This document shows positions 46,701 to 54,266 of a stretch of DNA of 64,000 nucleotides, one piece after another. The notes beneath the pieces are model-generated. The model saw only the letters and a program-made list of their open reading frames with translations, searched no databases and was not told the DNA's origin. Positions within the stretch are counted from its first letter, which is position 1, and the number at the start of each line of letters is the position of its first letter. Both the position numbers and the translations under genes were made by a program. The stretch is from positions 1-64,000 of the forward strand of contig JBBQZO010000019.1 of assembly GCA_038207625.1 (NCBI GenBank), written 5' to 3'. This DNA comes from JBBQZO01 sp038207625 (GTDB taxonomy: Bacteria; Pseudomonadota; Gammaproteobacteria; Burkholderiales; Burkholderiaceae_D).

Positions 46701-49700
46701 GCGCCGAATCGGCGGCGTCGCGCGCGCGGTTGTAGCTCGAATAGGTCCGCAACGCGGCCAGTTGGCCAGGCTCGTCCAGCGCCAGCAGCGTCGGCGCGCC
46801 AGTGTCCGGCTTGAGCGCGGCCAGCTGCGCCAGCAGCGCCGTCTGGGTCAGCACAATGGCGATGCCGCTGTCGGCCAGCATGTGTGCCAGGCGCTGCGGC
46901 GGATAGGCGGGATCGAGCGGCACGTACGCGCCGCCCGCCTTCAGCACCGCCAGCAGGCCGACGACCATGTCCAGACCGCGTTCCACGCACAGGCCAACCA
47001 GACTGTCGGCCCCGACGCCCTGCGCGCGCAGGCAATGCGCCAACTGATTGGCGCGCGCGTTGAGCTGCGCAAAGCTCAGCTGGGCGTCGTCGAACACCAG
47101 CGCGGTGCGCTGCGGCGTGGCGGCCGCCTGCGCCTCGAACAATTCGTGGATGCAGACATCGCGCGGATAGTCTGCGGCGCTGTCGTTGAGCGTTTCGATC
47201 AGGTGCCGACGCTCGCTGGCCGGGATCATCGGCAAGTCCAGGATCGGCGTGTGCGGCGCGGCCACGATCGCCTGCAGCAGCAGCGTGAAATGCTCGCCCA
47301 GCCGCGCGATGGTCGCCGCGTCGAACAGCGCGCTGTGATAGTCCAGGCTGAACGCGAGGCCGTCGTCCGTTTCGCTGGCGTTAAGTATCAGTTCGAACTT
47401 GACGGCGGGCGCGGCGCCGTCCATCGGCGTGAAGCGCACATCGTCCAGCTGCAGCGATTGCGCGTCGCCGCCTTGATTGGTGTTCATGCTGAACATGATC
47501 TGGAACAGCGGGCTGTGTTGCGCGCTGCGGGTCGGCTTGAGGCGCTCGACCAGGTATTCGAACGGCACGTCCTGATTGGCCTGGGCGTCCAGATTGACCG
47601 CCTTGGCGTGCGCCAGGAAATCGGTGAAACGGGGATTGTCGGCGCAGTCGGTGCGCAGCACCAGCGTGTTGACGAAGAAGCCGATCAAGCCTTCCAGTTC
47701 GCTTTGCAGGCGGTTCGCCACCGGCGTGGCGATGACGACGTCGTCGGCGTGGCCGTGGCGCGCCAACAGCACGGCGAAGGCGCTGTGCAGCACCATGAAC
47801 AGCGTCGCCTGCTGCGCGCGCGCCAGTTGTGTCAAGCCGGCCTGGGTGGCCCGGTCGGTCGTGAAGCGGTAGGCGGCGCCCTGGAAACTCTGCTGGGCCG
47901 GGCGCGCGTGATCGAGCGGCAGGCTGTGCACCGGCGCCAGTTGCGCCAGTTGGCGCTGCCAGTACGCCAGCTGTTGTTCGAGCACCTCGCCTTGCAGCCA
48001 GTCGCGCTGCCATTGCGCGTAGTCGGCGTAGCTGATCGACAGTGGCGCGAGCGGATCGGGCCGGCCGGCGCGCAGGGCGGCATAGTGGGTGATGAATTCG
48101 TCGATCAGGATGCCCATCGACCAGCCGTCCGAGGCGATGTGGTGCATATTGAACAGCAGCACGCCGTCCTCATCGGCCAGTTGCAGGAAGCTGGCGCGCA
48201 GCATGACGTCCTCGGTCAGTTTGAAGACGGTGGCGGCGTCGGCGCGCGCGGCCAGTTGCACGGCCGGCCCCTGCTGCTCGGGCGCCAGCTCGCGCAGGTC
48301 GCAGCGCGTGACGGAAAACTCGACCTGCGGGCGGATGATCTGCCAGGTGCCTTGCTCGTCGTGGCCAAACACCGTGCGCAGTGGCTCGTGCCGCTCGATG
48401 ATGCGGGCGAACGCCTGCTGCGCGATGGCCGCGTCGAAGCGCCCGCGCACGCGCAGCGCCGCCGGCATGTTGTAGTGCGCGCTGCCGCCGTCGAACTGGT
48501 CGATGAACCACAGGCGTTGCTGCGCGAACGAGGCCGGCAGGCGGTTCGAGGCGCGCACGCGCGCCGTCACCGGCGGGCGCGCCGCGTCGCTTCCGACGGC
48601 CGTGTCGGCCGCTGCGGCCAGCGCACCCAGCGTCGGCGCCCCGAAGACATCCTTGATCGACAGTTCGACCGCCAGTTGCTGGCGCATCTCCGCCAACAGG
48701 CGCATGGCCAGCAGCGAGTGTCCGCCCAGTTCGAAGAAATTGGCGTCGATGCCGATCTGCTGGGCCGGCACTTGCAGCAGCGCGGACCAGATGCGGGCGA
48801 GCCGCTGTTCAGTGTCGCTGCGCGGCGCTAGGAACTGCGTCTGCGACGCCGCGCCGGCGGGCGCCGGCAAGGCGCGCTTGTCGAGCTTGCCGTTGGCGGT
48901 GAGCGGCAACGTGTCCAGCACGACGTAGTGGGCCGGCAGCATGAATTCGGGCAGCGCCGCCGCAAGATGGGCGCGCAGCGAGGCGATCAGGTCGGCCGCG
49001 CCGTCGGTGTCGCCATCGGCTGGCGCAACGTCCGTGCCGTGGCCGGCAGCGTGATCAATGTCGGTGGCGGCAGCGACGTCGACGTCGATAGCGGCAGCGG
49101 CAGCGGTGCCGGCACTGGCGCCGGCAGCGCGATCGACAGCGACGCCGGGCACGCCGGCACCGAGCGTGACGTAGGCGACCAGACGCTGCTGGCCCGGCGT
49201 GTCCTCGCGCACCACCACCACCGCCGCCGCCACGCACGCGTGGCCCGCCAACTGGTGTTCGATTTCGCCCAGTTCGATCCGAAAACCGCGCAGCTTGACC
49301 TGGTCATCGACCCGGCCGATGTACTCCAGATTGCCGTTTTCCAGGTAACGCACCAGATCGCCCGTCTTGTACAGACGCTCTTGCGGGTCGCTCGCAAACG
49401 GGTTGGCAATAAAGCGCTCGGCGCTCAATTCCGGACGGCGCAGGTAGCCGCGCGCCAAACCGACGCCGCCGACATGCAATTCACCGACCGCGCCGATCGG
49501 CGTCAACGCCAGCTGCGCGCTCAACACATACAGCTGGAAGTTCGCCATCGGCCGGCCGATCGACATCGGGTCGCCGGCGCGCAATTCGGTGGCCGTGGCG
49601 CACACCGTCGTTTCGGTCGGACCGTAGGCGTTGAACACGCGGCACTTGTCGATCCAGCCGTCCAGCAGAGAAAGTGCGAACGCTTCGCCGGCCAGCACCA

Positions 49701-52122
49701 GGCTCTCGAGCGCATACGGGCGGCGCGCGTCGAGCACCGGCAACAGCGCCGGCGGCAGCGTCGCATGGCTGATCGCGTGCTCGATCAGATAGGCTTCGAG
49801 CGCCTGCGCATCGGCTTTGTGGTGCTCGGTGCAGATGTGCAGGCTGGCGCCTTTGAGCAGCGCCATCAGCCATTCGGAGACGGCCGCGTCGAAGCTGGGT
49901 GAAGCGAAGCCCAGCACGCGGCTGTCGGCGCGCACGTCGAACAAGGCTTGCTGACATTGGGCCAGATTGGCCGCGCCGCGATGCTCCACCATGACGCCCT
50001 TCGGCTGCCCGGTCGAACCCGAAGTGTAGATGACGTAGGCGAGCGAACGCGCGGACAAGCCATCCACCCGCGCCAGATTGCGCGCCGCCGTGTCGTCACC
50101 GTTGCCGTCACCGTCACCGTCGCCGAACTCGCCGGCAGCGCCATCGAGCGCGATCGTCAACAACGCAGGGCTGGCCTCGCGCAGCGCCGCGCACAGCGGC
50201 GCCAGCGCCGTCTGCGTGAGCAGAATATCGATGCCGCTATCGCCCACCATGTACGCCAGCCGGCCGGCCGGATAGGCGGGGTCGAGCGGCACGTAGGCGC
50301 CGCCCGCTTTCAGGATGCCGAGCGCGCCCAGCACCATCGCCGGCCCGCGTTCGACACACAGGCCCACTAGCGTGTCCGGGCCGACTCCGCGAGCGCGCAA
50401 TTGGCGCGCCAGCCGGTTGGCCTGCGCATTGAGTTCGGCGTAACTCAGTTGCGTCTGTTCGAACACCAGCGCCGCGCGCTGCGGTGTGCGCGCTGCCTGC
50501 TGCTCGAACAGCTCGTGCAAGCACTGCGCGTGCGGATACGCCGCCGCGGTGTCGTTCCATGCCAGCAGCAACTGCTGGCGCTCGCGCGCGTCGACGCCAG
50601 GCTGCTGATACAAGGGCAGCGTCGGTTCGGCCAGCACGCCCTCGATCAACAGCGCCAATTGCCCGGCCAGGCGGGCGATGCGCGCCGCGCCGAACAGCTC
50701 GCGCGCATATTCCCAATGCAGCGCCAGGCCGTCAGCCGTTTCGCTCGCCTCCAGGTGCAGGTCGAACAGGGTATGGGCCTTGTCCGGGCGCGCGACGGCG
50801 CAGGCGAGGCCGGGCAGCGACAGCGCGCCGATATCATTGTTTTGCAGCGTGAAGGCGATTTGCACCAGCGCGCCGTGGCTGTTGCTGCGCCCCTGCGCCT
50901 GCGCGCGCACGACCTCCGAGAATGGCTGCAGCTGATGCTGCAAGGCGCCCACGATGTCGTCCCTGGTTTGCGCCAGCAAGGCCGCAAACGACAGCGTCAG
51001 GTCGATCCGGTGGCGCAGCGCCAGTAGGTTCACGAAGAAACCGACCAGTCCTTCGACATCGGCATGGGGCCGGTTCGCCACCGGCGTGCCGATGACGATA
51101 TCGTCGCTTTGGCCGTGCCGGCGCAGCACCACCGCGAACAGGGTCTCGAGCACCATGAACAGGGTGGCGCCGTTTTGGCGCGCCAGCTCCTTGAGGCGCG
51201 CCAACGATGCGGGCGCGATGCGGCTGTGCAGATGCGCGCCCTGCCCGCTCGGCTGGAGCGGACGGGGGAAGTCGGTCGCCACGCTGTGCAAGGGCGCCAC
51301 GCCGCGCAGCCGCTCGCTCCAGTAGCGCTCCAGCGCGACACCGCCGGCGCCCTCGATCGACAGGCGCAGCCAGTTGGCATAATCGGCGTAGCGGATCGGC
51401 AGCGCCGCCAGCGCCGCACGCCCGCCTTGCGCATACAGCGCCTGGAACTCGGCCAGCAAGATGCCCAGCGACCAGCCGTCGGAGGCGATGTGATGCAACA
51501 CCATCAGCAGTTGATGGTGCCCCGGCTCCAGGCGGAGCAGGTGCAGGCGCAGCATGGGATCGTGCGCCAGGTCGAAGCGCTCCTCGGCGATGGCTGCCAG
51601 CTGATGCGCGGCGGCGGCGCGGCGGGGCGCCTCGTCCAATGCCGACAAATCGGTCAGCGGCACGACGCTTTCGGGCGCCGCCACAACCCGCTGGCACAGC
51701 ACACCCGCGTCGTCGAAAAATACCGTGCGCAAGGGTTCATGCCGCTCGATCAGCTGCGCAAAACTAGCGCGCAATGCGCCAAGGTCCAACGGGCCGTTCA
51801 AATCGAGCACGGTGACGAAGTGATACTCGTCGCCCTTGGTGCCGGCCTGATGGGCCAACCACAATTGCTGCTGGCCGTAGGATGCGCGCGCGGCCACGCC
51901 GGGTGCGAGCGCATCGATCGCGCCGAACCGGGTGGGCGCGGTGGCGCTTGCATGGGCTTGCGCGCCCAGCCACTCGATCAGCGCAGCCTTGTGCTGACGC
52001 AGCAGCGCCAGCAACTCGGGCGTGAGCGTGTCCTTCGGCGCGCTGACCTTGAGCTGATCGCCCTGAAGGGAAAAGCGGATCGCCTTGTCATGGCAAAGCT
52101 GTAAAAATTCAACGAGAACCAT
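43756..52122 (-). CDS. NRPS1: TubC docking - C-A-T - C-A-T - C-like
   Basis: The 2788-residue synthetase begins with a TubC docking domain (residues 1-52) and then C1 (VLHHIASDGWS near 210), A1 (VIYTSGSTGQPKG near 700), T1 (FELGGHSLLAMRL near 1134), C2 (NMHHIASDGWS near 1325), A2 (VIYTSGSTGQAKG near 1815), T2 (FSLGGHSLLAMQL near 2210) and a C-like domain with MDHALADR near 2400. The last 40 residues are a Glu/Ala/Asp repeat. A1 code letters are D-A-S-T-V-A-A-V-C (aromatic type); A2 reads D-G-K-D-L-G-V-V-D, close to Glu/Gln codes. Low-complexity insertions interrupt A1. The ATG at 52122 is used; a TTG at 52140 is an alternative and neither has a clear ribosome site. Confidence 0.93.
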   Translation of the reverse strand: MVLVEFLQLCHDKAIRFSLQGDQLKVSAPKDTLTPELLALLRQHKAALIEWLGAQAHASATAPTRFGAIDALAPGVAARASYGQQQLWLAHQAGTKGDEYHFVTVLDLNGPLDLGALRASFAQLIERHEPLRTVFFDDAGVLCQRVVAAPESVVPLTDLSALDEAPRRAAAAHQLAAIAEERFDLAHDPMLRLHLLRLEPGHHQLLMVLHHIASDGWSLGILLAEFQALYAQGGRAALAALPIRYADYANWLRLSIEGAGGVALERYWSERLRGVAPLHSVATDFPRPLQPSGQGAHLHSRIAPASLARLKELARQNGATLFMVLETLFAVVLRRHGQSDDIVIGTPVANRPHADVEGLVGFFVNLLALRHRIDLTLSFAALLAQTRDDIVGALQHQLQPFSEVVRAQAQGRSNSHGALVQIAFTLQNNDIGALSLPGLACAVARPDKAHTLFDLHLEASETADGLALHWEYARELFGAARIARLAGQLALLIEGVLAEPTLPLYQQPGVDARERQQLLLAWNDTAAAYPHAQCLHELFEQQAARTPQRAALVFEQTQLSYAELNAQANRLARQLRARGVGPDTLVGLCVERGPAMVLGALGILKAGGAYVPLDPAYPAGRLAYMVGDSGIDILLTQTALAPLCAALREASPALLTIALDGAAGEFGDGDGDGNGDDTAARNLARVDGLSARSLAYVIYTSGSTGQPKGVMVEHRGAANLAQCQQALFDVRADSRVLGFASPSFDAAVSEWLMALLKGASLHICTEHHKADAQALEAYLIEHAISHATLPPALLPVLDARRPYALESLVLAGEAFALSLLDGWIDKCRVFNAYGPTETTVCATATELRAGDPMSIGRPMANFQLYVLSAQLALTPIGAVGELHVGGVGLARGYLRRPELSAERFIANPFASDPQERLYKTGDLVRYLENGNLEYIGRVDDQVKLRGFRIELGEIEHQLAGHACVAAAVVVVREDTPGQQRLVAYVTLGAGVPGVAVDRAAGASAGTAAAAAIDVDVAAATDIDHAAGHGTDVAPADGDTDGAADLIASLRAHLAAALPEFMLPAHYVVLDTLPLTANGKLDKRALPAPAGAASQTQFLAPRSDTEQRLARIWSALLQVPAQQIGIDANFFELGGHSLLAMRLLAEMRQQLAVELSIKDVFGAPTLGALAAAADTAVGSDAARPPVTARVRASNRLPASFAQQRLWFIDQFDGGSAHYNMPAALRVRGRFDAAIAQQAFARIIERHEPLRTVFGHDEQGTWQIIRPQVEFSVTRCDLRELAPEQQGPAVQLAARADAATVFKLTEDVMLRASFLQLADEDGVLLFNMHHIASDGWSMGILIDEFITHYAALRAGRPDPLAPLSISYADYAQWQRDWLQGEVLEQQLAYWQRQLAQLAPVHSLPLDHARPAQQSFQGAAYRFTTDRATQAGLTQLARAQQATLFMVLHSAFAVLLARHGHADDVVIATPVANRLQSELEGLIGFFVNTLVLRTDCADNPRFTDFLAHAKAVNLDAQANQDVPFEYLVERLKPTRSAQHSPLFQIMFSMNTNQGGDAQSLQLDDVRFTPMDGAAPAVKFELILNASETDDGLAFSLDYHSALFDAATIARLGEHFTLLLQAIVAAPHTPILDLPMIPASERRHLIETLNDSAADYPRDVCIHELFEAQAAATPQRTALVFDDAQLSFAQLNARANQLAHCLRAQGVGADSLVGLCVERGLDMVVGLLAVLKAGGAYVPLDPAYPPQRLAHMLADSGIAIVLTQTALLAQLAALKPDTGAPTLLALDEPGQLAALRTYSSYNRARDAADSARNLAYVIYTSGSTGQAKGVLIEHASVVNLWQALDMVVAPHCPAHARVGLNGSLSFDGSVKSLVQLLSGHCVVILPDAIRADGAALLAFMAQQRLDALDCTPIHLDMLIGAGMLGETGYQPKLILVGGEAISPASWTLLAGARTRFYNVYGPTECTVDTTIAPIEGSHGPHIGRPIANANVYVLDREQRLLPLGVPGELHIGGAGLARGYLNRPALSAERFIAHPFSNDPRERVYKSGDLVRYLADGNLEYLGRIDDQIKLRGYRIELGEIEHQLTSHARVAAAAVLAREDAPGQKRLVAYVTLSAADDAAQLNATDLIDSLRSHLAALLPEFMVPALYVLMDAFPVTPNGKLDRRALPPPDADAAKAAYVAPRTETEITLAAIWSGVLGIEQLGSTDNFFSLGGHSLLAMQLQSTIKSVFQKELKLKDVFAHPTIAAMAQRLDALDLAVVTQIARLGAKDYYHTSFKQKAEWIYNQVNTACDNSPWCFQYRSKIPHFNLALIEKTVSLLIEQHETLRTTFHVVDGELRQKVHAALPYSAQADMLDLCHLDDAESAIADLERADKMTRFDFSLLFPFRIKLIATRAGHHMIFTMDHALADRQVVFAMQNDFVHIYQALLKGEAPALPTIDLTYKDYAEWEFEEVYGARGEEHRAYWHALIGPGPHTTLNRHFSDHDPALVYSYRDYIAQCLERLPVRLAPFVAANVYGTVLGLENSDAVPRQTQRYVFPIRDEVYGALLRAGAASGTPMSALMLGALSILLHKLSKAMQVMVVTLSGTRVSEQWAQVGGHMANEILAVAKFRAGMSIDELILATNIQMAESDEHKIYPLPKLLNELDVSHDALGTVRFNYLSAYSTDDLPIVAGAHEQVDAFGFDMELALRCYKNGIYVLCDYRTDLFEAATVEVMMAKLLHVVSEIGRDGGGSIDAMSFDDANANSDANAADADAEAEAEAEAEAEAEAEAGAAAADADAASARAMNFNPG
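43819..43860. repeat. Hexanucleotide microsatellite, seven perfect TGCTTC units
   Basis: Seven perfect TGCTTC copies (43819-43860) are followed by degenerate GGCTTC and GGCATC units to about 43880. On the coding strand they give (Glu-Ala) repeats at the C-terminal tail of NRPS1, just after its C-like domain. Changes in copy number would keep the frame. Confidence 0.9.
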
Positions 52123-52388
52123 GGCGTAGCTGTCATCCAATCAAGTGTTGAGTAACTGATTCCAAGAACGGGGCGCTCCGCCCGTCAGACGGCCGGTGTC
52201 AAGGAGCAGTGCAAATCGTTCGCGCTGCAGTGCGGCGATTTGCCGCGCGTGCAGAGATCGCAAAACAAACGCGGCGCGCGCGACCGGGCCGGTTCGGTAT
52301 CCCGGGGACGATCACATACGTCGCCAATCGCCCTGGCTAGAATCGAAAAAAACGGAAATTCGAACGAACGCGCGCGCGTGCGCCGGCC

Positions 52389-53624
52389 TTAACAGGGCTC
52401 GGCCACCAGTTCCCGGTACAGGTCCTTGAGATTGCCGGCCGACGCGTCCCAGCTCACCTTGCACAACTCCTCGCTGGCGCCGGCGGCCAGCGCGCGCGCA
52501 TAGCCGGGCTCGCTGATCAGACGGATGATCGCTGCGGCGATCGCCTCACAATCGTCCGGTTCGACCTTGACGACGTGCTCGACCAACTCGGCCATCCCGC
52601 ACTGGGTGGAAATGATGGTCGGCACGTGCGCATTCATCGCTTCAAGCGCGGCGATGCCGAACGGCTCGGACACCGACGGCATCACGTACACATCGGAGGC
52701 GGCAAACAATGCCGCCACGCCGGCGCCGTTGAGAAAACCCGGAAACTGGAAGCGACTTGACATGCCCAGCGCGGCCACCAGCGACTTCATGGTCGGCAGC
52801 AGGTCGCCATCGCCGGCCATCACGAAGCGCACGTCGGGCAGCGTTTGCAGCACGATGCGCGCCGCTTCGACGAAGAACTCCGGTCCCTTTTGGTAGGTCA
52901 CCCGGCCCAGAAAGGTCACCACCGGACGCTGCATGGCGGCGCGCCGCGCGGGCAGCGCCACCGCGTGCTTTTCGGTCGCGTTATAGATAGTGACGACCTT
53001 GTCCGGGCTTTGCCCGTAGCGCTCAATGATGACGTCGCGCGTGTAATTGCTCACCGCGATGATCTTGTCGGCCATGTCCATGCCGAAGCGCTCGATCTTG
53101 TAGATGTCCTTGTTGTAGTCGGCGCCCGAGCGGTCGAATTCGGTCGAATGTACATGCACCACCAGCGGCTTGCCCGACACCTTCTTGGCGTGTACGCCGG
53201 CCAGGTAAGTGAGCCAGTCATGCGCGTGAATGACATCGAAGCCGTCGACCGATCCCAGCAAGCGCGCCGCGCTGCCCGCGTAGCGCATCGCCTCGCCGGT
53301 CAGCGAGGCGCCCGCGTACGAACTGCTGCGTTTCTTCTCCAGCGCGGGGGCGCCCGCCGACGTGGCGGTCGGGGTCGTCGCCGCCGCTTCGATCTCGACG
53401 AAGCGGATCGAGTCGATGAAGCCGTGGTCGGCGCCGCCGGCCGGCGCGTGCGCGGCCTGTGTGGCGCCGCCCGCCGTGGACAGTGTGCCGCTCGAGTTGG
53501 GCAATACGAACGTGGTGCGCACGCCGCCGACCGCGTTCAAACCCTTGGTCAAGCCGGCACAGGCGGTGCCCAGACCGCCGGATATAAACGGCGGAAATTC
53601 CCATCCAAACATCAGTATGTTCAT
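52389..53624 (-). CDS. GT4-family glycosyltransferase (starch/glycogen synthase-like)
   Basis: The 411-residue protein has the GT-B fold. The N-terminal GWEFPPFISGGLGTACAGLT segment matches the glycogen-synthase-type Glycos_transf_5 domain, and HAHDWLTYLAGV and HVHSTEFDRSG follow. The C-terminal GT4 half has VVTFLGRVTYQKGPEFFVEA and the donor-binding E-x7-E motif EPFGIAALE. It would transfer a nucleotide-activated sugar; neither sugar nor acceptor is evident. The ATG at 53624 has GAGAGAAG upstream. It lies about 270 bases upstream of NRPS1 on the same strand, so it may glycosylate the lipopeptide or act separately. The gap to NRPS1 (52141-52388) holds no gene. Confidence 0.85.
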   Translation of the reverse strand: MNILMFGWEFPPFISGGLGTACAGLTKGLNAVGGVRTTFVLPNSSGTLSTAGGATQAAHAPAGGADHGFIDSIRFVEIEAAATTPTATSAGAPALEKKRSSSYAGASLTGEAMRYAGSAARLLGSVDGFDVIHAHDWLTYLAGVHAKKVSGKPLVVHVHSTEFDRSGADYNKDIYKIERFGMDMADKIIAVSNYTRDVIIERYGQSPDKVVTIYNATEKHAVALPARRAAMQRPVVTFLGRVTYQKGPEFFVEAARIVLQTLPDVRFVMAGDGDLLPTMKSLVAALGMSSRFQFPGFLNGAGVAALFAASDVYVMPSVSEPFGIAALEAMNAHVPTIISTQCGMAELVEHVVKVEPDDCEAIAAAIIRLISEPGYARALAAGASEELCKVSWDASAGNLKDLYRELVAEPC

Positions 53625-53717
53625 AGTCTTCTCTCGAGATGCAGACAAACGTTCAGTGGCGCCGCGCGCCCGGACCGCGCGCCTCGGGCGCCGGAACGGG
53701 CGGCGGCGCGGCGGCGC

Positions 53718-54209
53718 TCAAAAATTATTGGCCGCTTCGAGCTGGCCAAACAGCTGCGCGATACTGGCCGGATCGAAGCCTTCGGCATGGTCCTTGCGCT
53801 CGATGAACTCGAACATCATTCCCGAGTTGGCTTCGCGCTGCGTGAACACCTGGACCAGGCCATTGCCGCGGATCACATTGGTGGCGAAATTCATCCCCGA
53901 TGCGCGCAGCGTGTCCGCCACCGCGGCCACATCGTCGACGGCGATCGCGATGTGCTGGACCCCCGGGCCGTATTCCTCGATGTAGCGGCTCACCTGCGAC
54001 TGCGGCCCCGTGCCCTGCACCAGCACGATGGAAAATCCGCCGGCGCTCAATTCGGCCGAATTCATGCCGGAGAACGCGCCCTCGATGGTGCGCCGCTGCA
54101 GCAGCTCGAAACCGAACACCGTCTGGTACAGGAACAGCGCCTTTTCCAGATCGATGACGGCAATGGCCACATGGTCGATGCGCGTTGTCCCGCCAAGATA
54201 TGTCTTCAT
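53718..54209 (-). CDS. Single-domain VOC protein resembling the C-terminal half of HPPD
   Basis: The 163-residue protein is a vicinal-oxygen-chelate fold. IDHVAIAVIDLEKALFLY begins it, YIEEYGPGVQHIAIAVDDV resembles the central motif of 4-hydroxyphenylpyruvate dioxygenase, and VQVFTQREANSGMMFEFIER ends it. The likely metal ligands are His13, His86 and Glu134, the 2-His-1-carboxylate triad of that family. HPPD and hydroxymandelate synthase are about twice as long, so this would have to work as a dimer or has another role. AGGAAG precedes ATG 54209. It lies between the GT4 gene and a lipoprotein gene on the same strand. Confidence 0.75.
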   Translation of the reverse strand: MKTYLGGTTRIDHVAIAVIDLEKALFLYQTVFGFELLQRRTIEGAFSGMNSAELSAGGFSIVLVQGTGPQSQVSRYIEEYGPGVQHIAIAVDDVAAVADTLRASGMNFATNVIRGNGLVQVFTQREANSGMMFEFIERKDHAEGFDPASIAQLFGQLEAANNF

Positions 54210-54266
54210 GTTCGACTTCCTGTTTTCCAGGTTGATGGAGGAACCGCACTGCGCCGGTTCCGGGCA

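Noticed and set aside
46033..48831. A plus-strand open frame of about 930 codons within NRPS1
   Set aside because: It is antisense to A2, C2 and T1, which have all their core motifs; its own composition is low-information.
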